This document shows, one piece after another, positions 29,637 through 38,420 of a stretch of 64,000 nucleotides of DNA (positions are counted from its first letter, which is position 1; each line of letters begins with the position of its first letter). The position numbers were made by a program, and so were the translations under genes. Source of the stretch: JAMHWF01 sp964371405 (GTDB lineage: Bacteria > Pseudomonadota > Gammaproteobacteria > Burkholderiales > Burkholderiaceae_C); assembly GCA_964371405.1 (NCBI GenBank), contig CAYJLV010000003.1:1-64000 (forward strand), written 5' to 3'. The notes below the pieces were generated by a model that worked only from the letters and a program-made list of their open reading frames with translations, was not told where the DNA came from and searched no databases.

Positions 29637-30689
29637 TCAGGCTCGCGGCAGCCGGGCCAGCCGGGCACGCCAGCGATCTAGCACGGGCGGGTTGCGGAAG
29701 TACAGCGGAGGGTCCCCGCGCAGCAGACGGTCGATGTTCTCCATCGCAGCGGAGGGAATGGCATCGAAGATTTCCTGGGTATGCCCGACCATGTGCGGCG
29801 TGAGAATCACGTTGTCCAAGCCGCGCAGCGGGTGGTCCGTCGGCAGGGGCTCCAGCTCGAAAGCATCCAACGCGGCACCGGCGATGCGCCGCTCGGCAAG
29901 CGCCTCGACGAGTGCAGACTCGTCGATCATCCCGCCACGCGCCGTGTTGATGAGGTAAGCCATGGGCTTCATCCGCGCCAGCGTGCGCGCATTGATCACG
30001 TGGCGCGTCTCATCCGTCAGCGTCGTGTGGATGCTGACGATGTCGCTGCCGGCCAGGAGGGTGTCGAGGTCGACAGCCTGCGCGCCCTGCGGCAACGCAT
30101 CAGCCGGCAGGTAGGGATCTGACACGAGGATCCGCACGCCCCAGGTCCGTAGGCGCTCGACCACGCCGCGTCCAATTCGACCCAGGCCGATCAGCCCGAC
30201 CGTCTTGCCCATCAGCATGCGGGCCTTCATCGTGCGGGGCCGCGGCAGGTTCTCCCGCAGATTGCGCTCGGTGCCGTGCAGGTCGTACAGAAGCGCGAGC
30301 ATCAGCAGCACTGTCGACTCTGCCATCGAGTTGAAGTTCTCCGGCGTCGGGCCGTGAGCCACGGCGATACCCAGTTCGTCGGCGGCCTGCAGGTCGATCG
30401 ACTCCGTGCCGATCGTCGGGAACACCACGGCCCGCAGCCGTGACGCCGCGTGCAGCGCCTCACGGCTGATGATCGTACGCGTCGTCGTGACGACGAGATC
30501 GGAACGGCCGAAGAAGCGGTCGAGGTCCTCGCCCTGGAACCGGGTTTTTGCTGGCGGCTGCTGGGGCGGTCCCCGCAACACGTCGAAGCCCCGGCTTCGC
30601 AGTTGGTCGGCAACCTGGTCGAGCCATGGGTCGAGGATGAAGTCGGAGGTGACGAGGGCGACCCCGGATGAAGGACTGCTCATGGGCAA
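29637..30689 (-). CDS. D-2-hydroxyacid dehydrogenase (NAD-dependent)
   Basis: A 350-residue cytoplasmic oxidoreductase that interconverts a D-2-hydroxyacid and a 2-oxoacid. The Rossmann motif is VGLIGLGRIGRGVVERL; the substrate-binding Arg sits in INTARGGMIDE and the catalytic His in ILTPHMVGHT, with the pairing Glu in the intervening DAFELEPLP. Length and order match the family. Start is ATG 30689, with ATG 30683 as an alternative. Together with the ThDP enzyme and aldehyde dehydrogenase further right it could feed a 2-oxoacid decarboxylation route, which is inference. Confidence 0.92.
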   Translation of the reverse strand: MPMSSPSSGVALVTSDFILDPWLDQVADQLRSRGFDVLRGPPQQPPAKTRFQGEDLDRFFGRSDLVVTTTRTIISREALHAASRLRAVVFPTIGTESIDLQAADELGIAVAHGPTPENFNSMAESTVLLMLALLYDLHGTERNLRENLPRPRTMKARMLMGKTVGLIGLGRIGRGVVERLRTWGVRILVSDPYLPADALPQGAQAVDLDTLLAGSDIVSIHTTLTDETRHVINARTLARMKPMAYLINTARGGMIDESALVEALAERRIAGAALDAFELEPLPTDHPLRGLDNVILTPHMVGHTQEIFDAIPSAAMENIDRLLRGDPPLYFRNPPVLDRWRARLARLPRA

Positions 30690-30754
30690 TGGCGGTCAGT
30701 GGATGAAAGAGGAATCGGACGGGCGAGTCGTCCCGACGAAGGTGGTGCATTGCG

Positions 30755-31489
30755 TCATTCCTGCAGCGCACTGGCGCCGAGCTGCCCGCACGACGGCAGT
30801 GCCGCCATGTGGCCGAGGCGCCGGCAGGCGTACCACAGCATCGCCGAGTTGCTCGTGATCACTGGTCGCTGCAGCGCGGCCTCCGCCTCGTCGACGGCCT
30901 CCCAGCCGCGGACGGCGGTGCAGCTGAGCACATAGGCGTCGGCCCGATCGTCGGCCGATGCCCGCAGAAGTTCCGACCATCGCGACGGTGGCACGGCCAG
31001 CATCTCGTGCGGGTCGCCGATGCCAAGAAAGTGCGAGGCCAGCACATCGAACCCACGCTCGGCGAAGAAGCGTTCCTCACGGCGCGCGATGTGCTCGACG
31101 TAGGGCGAGACCATCACGATTCGGCGCGCGCCCAACGCCTGCAGCCCGGACACCAGCGCCTGGGACGTCGCCACCGCGTCGCAGCCCGATGCGGCGGCGA
31201 TGCGCTGCAGGATCTCCGCCTCGAGCGTCGGCGCCCAGGTACTGACCGCCGTGCAATGGAAGGCGATCAGGCCAACGTGTGCATCACGCAGCAGCTTGGC
31301 CCCGCCCTCCACTCCGTCGGCCATGGCCCGCAACTGGGCCTCGCTGCTTCCCGTGAGAGGCAGTCGTGTCCAGTGGATCGCGAGCCCTTCGGGTCGCACG
31401 GTCGCGAACTGCGGCTCGGCAGCGGTGTTGCCTGAGGGCAGCAGGATGCCCAGCCGGCCCCAGGTTCCGTAGTCGATGGGCGGCAGCAT
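30755..31489 (-). CDS. Asp/Glu racemase-superfamily protein (maleate isomerase/arylmalonate decarboxylase-like)
   Basis: A 244-residue cofactor-independent enzyme. Two Cys motifs, LIAFHCTAVSTW and YVLSCTAVRGWE, occupy the two catalytic Cys positions of the superfamily. RLGILLPSGNTAAEPQF near the N-terminus is typical of the maleate cis-trans isomerase and arylmalonate decarboxylase branch; hydantoin racemases are more distant relatives. The ATG at 31489 leaves a 5-bp gap to the hyuB stop; the longer start at 31528 would overlap it. Confidence 0.85.
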   Translation of the reverse strand: MLPPIDYGTWGRLGILLPSGNTAAEPQFATVRPEGLAIHWTRLPLTGSSEAQLRAMADGVEGGAKLLRDAHVGLIAFHCTAVSTWAPTLEAEILQRIAAASGCDAVATSQALVSGLQALGARRIVMVSPYVEHIARREERFFAERGFDVLASHFLGIGDPHEMLAVPPSRWSELLRASADDRADAYVLSCTAVRGWEAVDEAEAALQRPVITSNSAMLWYACRRLGHMAALPSCGQLGASALQE

Positions 31490-31494
31490 CGCGG

Positions 31495-33507
31495 TCAGGC
31501 GCCGAGTTGAGCGACCATTCGGTCGCATGCCGAGTCCACGTCCTGAGGCGAGAGTCCGCCGCCAGCGGCGCGACGGTCCTCAAGCGCCCGCCATAACCGT
31601 GCACGGGCTTCGGCTCGCACTGTCGCCGGCAGCGCATAGAGGCGCTCGGCGTAGCGCTGCCAGACGCGCTCGGACCAGTCGGCCTCGTAGGCCATCCGGG
31701 CGGAGTCGAAAGTGAAGGGCGAAATCGATGACACCGCCTTCGCCTTCTCGTCGCGCAGGCGCGCAGTCGCCGTTTCGTCGACCTCGCCGTCGTGCATCAC
31801 CACGCCATAGAGGTCGTGCGCCGCGCCTTCGCTGACGAAGCCGTCGAGGATGTCTGCCGCGACGCGCCACGTCTCGCGCTGCAGCGGGTCGCCATAGCCA
31901 CCGCCACCTGCGATCTCGATGCGCAGGACGTCGCCGCGATGCAGGCGCAGCAAGTCGATTTTGCCGATGTCTTCCGGCTGGCCGCTCAGCGCCCGCCTTA
32001 GGGTCACGCGTCCGCCGGCGCCGCAGTGCCCACCGGTTTGGCCCCAGGGGCGGAAGCGGTGGCGTTCCATGCCCCGCGCCGTCACAGTGCATTCGGAGGC
32101 CAGCACCTCGAACTCGAGGAATGTTCCACAGCCGCCGCGCCAGCGCCCGGCACCGCCCGAATCGGTTAGCAGGCCATAGCCGCGCACGCGCACAGACGCC
32201 TTTCGCTCTACCGACTCGATCGGGCTGTTGCGCAGGTTTGCGATATCGACGACGTCCCGCGCATGGAGCCCGTCGCCCTGTGCATGTGCGCCGGTGCCGC
32301 CGGACATCGGCTCGAGCACGTTCACGACGAGCCGACCGCCCGCATCGCGCTCGGCGAAGACGACCGGCGCTATGGTGCCGGCACCGCAGGCCGGCACCAG
32401 GCCCTCTGCGGCCTGCGCCAGCGCGCCGAAGATTGCATCCTGCACGCGCACGCCGGTGGTGGTTCGCAAGCCCACGGCCGCCGGGAACTGGCAGTTGAGC
32501 ACGCTGCCCTCCGGAACCGAGACCGTCACCGGGCGCAGTAGGCCGGCATTGACGGGAATGTCGGGTTCCAGCGTCAGCAGTAGGAACATCAGTTTGTAGA
32601 CCAGCCACGGATGGGGCTGGCCGCAGCTGAAGATGTTGAATGCAGACGGCACTTGCACCTCGGTGCCCGCGAAGTCGACGTGCAACCGGTCGCCTTCGAT
32701 CGTCACGGCAGCGCACAGCTTGATGGGCTGCAGCGACGCGACATCGTTGTCGAGATAGTCGCTGAACCGGTAGGTGCCGTCTGGAATGCGGGCGATGACC
32801 TGCCGCGCCCTCCGTTCGCTGTAGTCGAGCGCATCGAGCATCGCACCGCGGAAGGCAGTGGCGCCATAGCGATCCACCAGTTCCTTCACGCGCCGCTGCG
32901 CAACCTGCAGCGCCGTGCGCATCGCCATCAGGTCGCCGGCGCTATCGGCCGGCACACGCACGTTGTTCAGCAGCAGGCGCAGCACGTCCGCATTGACCTC
33001 ACCCTTGCGGTAGAGCTTGACGGGCGAGATACGCAAGCCCTCCTGGAAGACCTCCCGGTGGCTCGGCGACAGGCTGCCCGGCACGTTGCCGCCGATGTCG
33101 GTGGAGTGGACATAGGCAAACGCGAAGCACACCAGGCTGCTGCCGTGGAACACGGGAGCAAGCATATTGACGTCAGGCAGGTGCGAGGCTACGCCCGCCG
33201 TGGTGTACGGATCGTTGTAGAAGACCACGTCCCCTTCGTCGTAGCTGTCCATCGACCGGATGACGGCGCCGAAGTCGAGGTTGGCGAACATCGAGATGCC
33301 GATCGACACTGGGTAGCCGAAAATCTCGCCCTCGGGCGTGACCAGCGCAACGCCCAGGTCGGCGGTCTCGTTCACGAACGCGGTGTAGCCGGTCCGCTGC
33401 AGGGCATAGCCCATCTCCTCGGCTACAGCCCGGAAGCGCTGCATCAGCACCTCGAGCAGGATCGGTTCGGTGCGCAGGGCCGGCTGCGCTGCGTTGACGC
33501 TCTTCAT
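31495..33507 (-). CDS. hyuB: Hydantoinase B/oxoprolinase-type subunit
   Basis: A 670-residue subunit that works with HyuA in ATP-dependent opening of cyclic amides or ATP-dependent carboxylation. Conserved blocks include EILMQRF-like LLEVLMQRFRAVAEEMGYALQRT, VVFYNDPYTTAGVASHLPDV, HSTDIGGNVPGSLSP, GGTGAHAQGDGLHARDVVDI and SGGAGRWRGGCG. The substrate could be a hydantoin, 5-oxoproline, or a ketone as in acetone or acetophenone carboxylases. The start ATG overlaps the hyuA stop (ATGA), so the two are coupled. Confidence 0.93.
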   Translation of the reverse strand: MKSVNAAQPALRTEPILLEVLMQRFRAVAEEMGYALQRTGYTAFVNETADLGVALVTPEGEIFGYPVSIGISMFANLDFGAVIRSMDSYDEGDVVFYNDPYTTAGVASHLPDVNMLAPVFHGSSLVCFAFAYVHSTDIGGNVPGSLSPSHREVFQEGLRISPVKLYRKGEVNADVLRLLLNNVRVPADSAGDLMAMRTALQVAQRRVKELVDRYGATAFRGAMLDALDYSERRARQVIARIPDGTYRFSDYLDNDVASLQPIKLCAAVTIEGDRLHVDFAGTEVQVPSAFNIFSCGQPHPWLVYKLMFLLLTLEPDIPVNAGLLRPVTVSVPEGSVLNCQFPAAVGLRTTTGVRVQDAIFGALAQAAEGLVPACGAGTIAPVVFAERDAGGRLVVNVLEPMSGGTGAHAQGDGLHARDVVDIANLRNSPIESVERKASVRVRGYGLLTDSGGAGRWRGGCGTFLEFEVLASECTVTARGMERHRFRPWGQTGGHCGAGGRVTLRRALSGQPEDIGKIDLLRLHRGDVLRIEIAGGGGYGDPLQRETWRVAADILDGFVSEGAAHDLYGVVMHDGEVDETATARLRDEKAKAVSSISPFTFDSARMAYEADWSERVWQRYAERLYALPATVRAEARARLWRALEDRRAAGGGLSPQDVDSACDRMVAQLGA

Positions 33508-35552
33508 GTCGGGATGAGGGTGAGAAGCAGCGCGCCCCTGCGGTCCACGGTCGCACAGAAGCCGGGCCCGACCACAGTCGTGGTGTCGAACTGCTCGACG
33601 ATCGCAGGGCCGTCGAAGCAGTGGCCGGCAAGCAGCGCATCGCGCCGGTAGACACGCACCTCATGGTTCACGGCGCCGTATCGGATGCAGCGGACGCCAG
33701 CGGGTGCCGGTGTTGAGCCCGGCGCCGCTTCGGGCAATTCGGACAGCGCGAAAGCCGGACGACGCCCGCTGATGTGGACGCGTAAGTTGACGACCTCGAT
33801 GTCGCCATCGGGCTGCGCCGCGCCGTAGAGCTCGGCGTAGGTCGTCGCGAACGCGGACGCGATGCGTTCACCGTCCAGGGTTGACGGCGCGCCATTCAGC
33901 GCGACCTCCAGTTCGAAGGCCTGGCCCGCGTAGCGCATGTCGGCGGCGCACTCGAGCACGACGGCGTCAACGTCGGCGCGCTCATCTTCGAGCCATGCGC
34001 GCGCCTGCATCTCCAGGGTGGAGAAGATGTTGCGAAGCTCGACGTCAGGCAGTTCAGCCAAGCGGCAGCGTACGCTGCGAATGTAGTCGGCCTTGAGGTC
34101 TGCGATCATCGCGCCGAGCGCGCAGAGCGTGCCGGGCGACGGCGGCACCAGGATGCGCGTCATGCCCAGGTCTTCCGCGAGCAGGCAGGCATGCGTCGCG
34201 CCAGCGCCGCCGTACGGGATCAGCGTGAAGTCGCGGGGATCGATACCGCGTTTGGTGAGCATCGGCAACAGCGACGTAGACATGTTCGACGTGCCCAGCG
34301 AGAGCACGGCTTCCGCCGCTGACATCACGTCGACGCCGAGCCGCTGCGCAATCGGCATCAACGCCGCCTCGGCCAGATCGCGGCGCAGGCGCATCGTGCC
34401 GCCGAGGAAGCGATCAGGATCAAGGAAGCCGCAGAGCAAGTAGGCGTCTGTCATCGTCGGCTGCTGGCCACCCTGCCCGTACGCCGCCGGTCCCGGCACG
34501 GCGCCAGCGCTCTGCGGCCCCAGCTTGAGCAGGCCCAGTGAATCGAAACGCGCGATCGATCCCCCACCGGCGCCCACTGCGAAGACGTCCACCGCAGGCA
34601 TCACGATCGGGAAGTCGCCGATGCCGGCATCGGTCGAGTGCACCGGCTCGCCACCGCGGATGATCGAAACGTCGGCGCTCGTGCCGCCGATGTCGCAGGT
34701 CACCGCCTCAAGGATGCCTCCCGACCGTGCAATGAACGCGGCCCCGACCACGCCAGCAGCCGGCCCCGACAGCAAGGTGTGGACCGGAAGCCGCGCTGCG
34801 GTCTCGGCGCCCATTACGCCACCGTTCGAGCGCGTCAGGTACAGCTTGGTCTGCAGGCCGATTCGTTCGGCATCGTCCTTGAGCGCCTGCACGTAGCGGC
34901 TCATGATGGGCTGCACGTAGGCGTTGAGCACGGTCACGATGCCGCGCTCGTACTCGCGCGCCTCCGGCCACAGCGCCGTCGAACGCGAGACCATCACGCC
35001 CGGTAGCCGTCTACGCAGTTGCTCCTCGACGTCTGCCTCATGCGCCGGTGCGGCGAAGGCATTGAGCAGGCAGACGGCCACCACCTCCACGTCCATCGTG
35101 CGCAGCGTCGCAGCGCAAGCGTCGAACGCCTCGTCGCTTGGCAGGTCCACCAGGCGCCCATCGCGGTCCAGCCGCATCGGCAGTTCGACGACGCGACGAC
35201 GCGGCACGAGGGGCTCCGGGACAGCCGAGCGCAGATCAAACTGGTTGGGCTTGCGCAATCGCGCCAGTTCGAGCAGGTCGCGATTGCCCGCTGAGACCAC
35301 CAGGGCCACCCGGGCGCCGCGCCGCTCGAGCACCGCGTTCAGGCCAATCGTCGTGCCATGGACGAAGCTGCTGATGCGGTCCGCACTGGCACCCAGGCGC
35401 TCGGTCAGTTGCACGATACCCGTGGCGACGGCCTGCGACGGCGACCGAGGCGTGCTCGGAACCTTGTGGGTATGCACGAGGCCAGTTGCCTCGTCGAGCA
35501 GCGACAGGTCGGTGAAGGTGCCACCGATGTCGATGCCAAGTCGATAGGTCAA
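33504..35552 (-). CDS. hyuA: Hydantoinase A/oxoprolinase-type subunit
   Basis: A 682-residue ASKHA-fold ATPase subunit. The phosphate-binding motif is LGIDIGGTFTDLSLLD at the N-terminus; later VTCDIGGTSADVSII and VDVFAVGAGGGSIA form the second and third nucleotide-binding blocks, and PGPAAYGQGGQQPTMTDAYL is typical of the family. The TTG at 35552 is chosen because GGAGAC lies at ideal distance and it begins the conserved sequence; the longer ATG start at 35618 gives 22 unconserved residues. It is the first gene of the six-gene minus operon and is divergent from the HTH-citrate-synthase gene, with an operator-like palindrome between them. Confidence 0.93.
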   Translation of the reverse strand: MTYRLGIDIGGTFTDLSLLDEATGLVHTHKVPSTPRSPSQAVATGIVQLTERLGASADRISSFVHGTTIGLNAVLERRGARVALVVSAGNRDLLELARLRKPNQFDLRSAVPEPLVPRRRVVELPMRLDRDGRLVDLPSDEAFDACAATLRTMDVEVVAVCLLNAFAAPAHEADVEEQLRRRLPGVMVSRSTALWPEAREYERGIVTVLNAYVQPIMSRYVQALKDDAERIGLQTKLYLTRSNGGVMGAETAARLPVHTLLSGPAAGVVGAAFIARSGGILEAVTCDIGGTSADVSIIRGGEPVHSTDAGIGDFPIVMPAVDVFAVGAGGGSIARFDSLGLLKLGPQSAGAVPGPAAYGQGGQQPTMTDAYLLCGFLDPDRFLGGTMRLRRDLAEAALMPIAQRLGVDVMSAAEAVLSLGTSNMSTSLLPMLTKRGIDPRDFTLIPYGGAGATHACLLAEDLGMTRILVPPSPGTLCALGAMIADLKADYIRSVRCRLAELPDVELRNIFSTLEMQARAWLEDERADVDAVVLECAADMRYAGQAFELEVALNGAPSTLDGERIASAFATTYAELYGAAQPDGDIEVVNLRVHISGRRPAFALSELPEAAPGSTPAPAGVRCIRYGAVNHEVRVYRRDALLAGHCFDGPAIVEQFDTTTVVGPGFCATVDRRGALLLTLIPT

Positions 35553-35634
35553 CGATGTCTCCTGTTCCTCGCGCGGCGGCCCGCAGCGTGCCAGAGGCGC
35601 TTGTTTCGCGGGCGACAATACGCGACCATTCGGT

Positions 35635-35650
35635 ATTGATCAATCTTGAG
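35635..35650. promoter_or_regulatory. Operator-like element ATTGATCAATCTTGAG, divergent promoter
   Basis: It contains the perfect 10-bp palindrome ATTGATCAAT at 35635-35644. The whole 16-mer recurs exactly, in opposite orientation, at 37329-37344. It lies between the divergent hyuA and HTH-citrate-synthase starts, 10 bp before the latter, where a bound protein would block initiation or translation start. Confidence 0.65.
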
Positions 35651-35660
35651 CAACAATTCA

Positions 35661-36977
35661 ATGTCAAAGCGTTCGGTCGCCCCTGTGGAGAGCCCACCGA
35701 CCAAGAACTATGCGAGCGCGCCGGAGGCGATGGCGATGCTGGGTATCCGCCAGCAGACGCTCTACGCGTACGTGAGTCGCGGCTGGATCCGCAGCATGCG
35801 CCAGCCGGGCCGCCGCGACCGGCTATACCTGCGGGACGACCTCGAAAAGATGTCGGCGCGTTCCCTGGCCCGATCAGGACACGGCGCCGTGGCCGCCTCC
35901 GCGATGAACTGGGGCGAGCCGATCGTCCCGACGACGATCACCGAGATCACGCCGGAGGGCCCCCGATACCGCGGCAAGCTCTCCTGCGACCTGGTGCGCC
36001 AGGGTGCCTCGTTCGAGGCCGTGGCCGAACTGCTGTGGACCGGCATGTGGCACGAAAACGGCGTGTGGCCCATAGTGAAATCGAATCACGATCTGCGTCG
36101 ACTCACCAAGTCGCTTCCGTCGTTGCGCGACAGCGACCAGTTACTTGAGGTCTTCGCGCTGGTGACGTTGCATCTGGGTGTCGGTCGCGGCACGATTGCC
36201 GATCGCATTCGCAGCGGACACACGCTGGATGCGGCGCGCCAGATCATCCAGACGTTGGTGGGATGCTGCGGCCTGAGCACTCCTGGCGAACGCTACGTGC
36301 CGATGCTCGACGGCCAGACGATCTCCCAGGGCCTGTTGCGCGCGCTAGCCGTGGCGCCGACGGACGAGAACCGCCGCACGATCGAAGCGATCCTGATCAT
36401 GATCGCGGATCATGAACTGTCACCCGGCGCGTTCACTGCACGCGTCGCCGCATCGAGCGGCAGCACGCTGCACAGTTGCATCGCCTCGGCGTTGTGCGCG
36501 AGCTCCGGCATGGAGGTGGGGCGGCTCTACAACCGCGTGGGCGAACTCCTGGAGAGCGCAAGGACGCGACCGGCGCTCGTCGCCCGCGCACTCGAATTCC
36601 ATGCGCGAGGCGCTGCTGTCCCAGGCTTCGTGCACCCCCTGTACCCGCACGGCGATCCGCGCGCGAAGCTTCTGCTGGAGATTGCGCGCCAGCGAACGGT
36701 CGGCGCACGCCAGATGGCACCGGTCTTCGGCTTCCTGCAGGAAATGGAGGAGCGCTTCTCGCTGCATCCCCGGCATGAGTTGGCCGTGGCGCTCCTTGTG
36801 CGCGCGATGGGTCTGTCGCGATACGCCGCGGGCGCGCTGTTCGTGCTGGCGCGCACGGCCGGCTGGGTCGCCCATGTGCAGGAACAGCGCATCACCGGAT
36901 CGCTGCTGCGCCCACGCGCAAAGTATGTCGGCGCCGGCGCCGGCGCCGCGCTCGAGTCGGCGCCGCCCGCCGTGTAG
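35661..36977 (+). CDS. MerR-like HTH fused to a citrate-synthase-fold domain
   Basis: A 438-residue protein. Residues about 20-70 form an excisionase/MerR-like winged helix-turn-helix (APEAMAMLGIRQQTLYAYVS followed by RGWIRSMRQPG and RLYLRDDLEKM). The rest is a citrate-synthase fold: IADHELSPGAFTARVAASSGS (His about 251), VPGFVHPLYPHGDPRAKLLL (His about 325) and LFVLARTAGWVAHVQEQ. The usual HGGAN loop is replaced by MEVGRLYN, and the catalytic Asp of the NVDF motif aligns with Glu 373 in RHELA. This suggests an altered enzyme or an acyl-CoA/oxoacid sensor that binds DNA. ATG 35661 is preferred to TTG 35646. Confidence 0.8.
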   Translation: MSKRSVAPVESPPTKNYASAPEAMAMLGIRQQTLYAYVSRGWIRSMRQPGRRDRLYLRDDLEKMSARSLARSGHGAVAASAMNWGEPIVPTTITEITPEGPRYRGKLSCDLVRQGASFEAVAELLWTGMWHENGVWPIVKSNHDLRRLTKSLPSLRDSDQLLEVFALVTLHLGVGRGTIADRIRSGHTLDAARQIIQTLVGCCGLSTPGERYVPMLDGQTISQGLLRALAVAPTDENRRTIEAILIMIADHELSPGAFTARVAASSGSTLHSCIASALCASSGMEVGRLYNRVGELLESARTRPALVARALEFHARGAAVPGFVHPLYPHGDPRAKLLLEIARQRTVGARQMAPVFGFLQEMEERFSLHPRHELAVALLVRAMGLSRYAAGALFVLARTAGWVAHVQEQRITGSLLRPRAKYVGAGAGAALESAPPAV

Positions 36978-37409
36978 GGCCGCACGGGCAGCGCCAAAGC
37001 GGGAAGATGAGGCGGCCGCGCGGATCGGCCGCTCGCCTTACCGCCAAGCCGGGGGTGCCTGTCGAGCCGCACGAGTCGTATTGAGTGAGTACGTTGCGGC
37101 CCTGGATGACGCCGAGCTCCGTCGGTGCTATCAGGGGCGAACCCCCGCTGATTGTCCAGCGTTCTGAGGCGGCCCAGCCGCTGCTCGCTGCGCAGCCCCA
37201 GCAAACCCTGCCCCACACCTCGCGCGCCACTTGCGGATCGTCGGCGGCAACACATCGAGTTGCTCGCCGATGGCACCTGACAAGATGCCGTCGGCAGTCG
37301 TCCGCGCGACCCAATCATTGATTAATAACTCAAGATTGATCAATGAACCTCGGCTGCCTAGCATCCGGCACCCGCTCCGCATGAGCTCACGACAAAGAGG
37401 AGACAGGCC
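36978..37409. other. Intergenic region with doubled operator and possible transposase trace
   Basis: The left half has no convincing gene. On the minus strand around 37300-37200 the short segment LPPTIRKWRARC resembles the helix-turn-helix of IS630-type transposases, but the match is too short to call. The right half carries two ATTGATYAAT sites (37317-37326 and 37335-37344) in front of the Bug-receptor operon. Confidence 0.4.
37317..37344. promoter_or_regulatory. Tandem ATTGATTAAT / ATTGATCAAT operator
   Basis: Two near-identical 10-mers lie 18 bp apart (37317 and 37335), in an AT-rich island, 66 bp before the GTG of the Bug receptor. The second is part of CTCAAGATTGATCAAT, the exact reverse complement of the element at 35635-35650. 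Control of this operon by the same regulator is inferred. Confidence 0.65.
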
Positions 37410-38363
37410 GTGATCGACGTACCGTGGGTTGACCGCCGCCGCGCGTTGCTAGCACTTGCCGCCGCGCCTTTCCTAGCCCGGGCCCAACAGACGTATCCCG
37501 GCAAGCCGGTTCGGCTGATAGTGCCCTTCGTGCTCGGCCGCGTGGTCGCACAGAAGCTGGGCGAGCGCTGGGGCCAGCAGGTCATCGTCGAGAACAAGCC
37601 CGGAGGGTCGACGGTTATCGGCGCGATGGAGGCGGTGCGCGCCCCGGCGGACGGCCTGACGCTGTTCATGCCAATCGACTCGACCCTCACGATGAACCCC
37701 GCCCTGTTCAGCAAGCTGCCCTACCAGCCGCTGACAGATCTGGCCAACATTACGATGCTCGCGACCCAGTCGCTGGTCGTGCTGACCAATGACCGCATCC
37801 AGGCGAAGTCGCTTGCCGAACTGATCGCGCTGGCCAAGGCGCAGCCCGGGCAGATCAACTACGGCTCGGGCACGATCTCGACCCAGCTGGCCGGCGAAAT
37901 GCTCAACCGCGCGGCCGATATCAAGCTGGCATACATCCCGTACAAGGGCAGCGCCGACGTCGTCAAGGGAATGCTCTCGGGCGAGATCCAGACGAGCGTC
38001 GACGGCATCGCGCCGAACGTGCCGCACATCCGGTCCGGCCGCTTCCATGCGCTGGCGACGACCGGGCTGGAACGGTCGCCGGCTCTGCCCGAAGTGCCGA
38101 CGCTGCACGAGCTCGGCTTACGCAATTTTGAGGTCCGTGTCTGGCTCGGCCTGTCGGCCCCGGCCGCCACGCCGGTGGCCATCCAGAAGAAGATCCTCGC
38201 CGACTCGCAGGCCGTAATGGCGATGCCCGACGTGCGCGAGAAGCTCCTGGCCCTGGGGCTGGAGGCGGTGGGATCATCGCAGGAGCAATTCCTCGAGACC
38301 ATCCGCGTCGAGACTGCGCGCTATGCCCCTCTCATCAAGGAGCTGGGAATCCGCCTGGACTGA
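37410..38363 (+). CDS. Bug/TTT-family periplasmic solute receptor with a ligand-loop deletion
   Basis: A 317-residue tripartite-tricarboxylate-transporter-type binding protein with a Sec signal (RRRALLALAAAPFLARAQQ). Typical blocks are present: YPGKPVRLIVPF, GQQVIVENKPGGSTVIGAMEA, INYGSGTIST, PYKGSADVVKGMLSGEI and PEVPTLHELG. After IVPF the family normally has a PGG-containing stretch, as in IVVPFTPGGSNDVLGRV of the paralogue at 41972-42952; here the sequence jumps straight to VLGRVVAQ, a loss of about seven residues in the ligand-facing loop. GTG start with AGGAG at good spacing. It heads the ThDP/aldehyde dehydrogenase operon; no TctA/TctB-type membrane genes are nearby. Confidence 0.88.
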   Translation: MIDVPWVDRRRALLALAAAPFLARAQQTYPGKPVRLIVPFVLGRVVAQKLGERWGQQVIVENKPGGSTVIGAMEAVRAPADGLTLFMPIDSTLTMNPALFSKLPYQPLTDLANITMLATQSLVVLTNDRIQAKSLAELIALAKAQPGQINYGSGTISTQLAGEMLNRAADIKLAYIPYKGSADVVKGMLSGEIQTSVDGIAPNVPHIRSGRFHALATTGLERSPALPEVPTLHELGLRNFEVRVWLGLSAPAATPVAIQKKILADSQAVMAMPDVREKLLALGLEAVGSSQEQFLETIRVETARYAPLIKELGIRLD

Positions 38364-38420
38364 GCACTGTCTCGCGCCCGCCAACGGCCGATCCATCGAC
38401 ATTTCCTTCTGGAGACCTAT

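Noticed and set aside
37131..37382. Possible IS630-type transposase HTH (LPPTIRKWRARC) on the minus strand
   Set aside because: Only about a dozen residues fit and no DDE core or inverted repeats follow; kept as a remark, not called as a gene.
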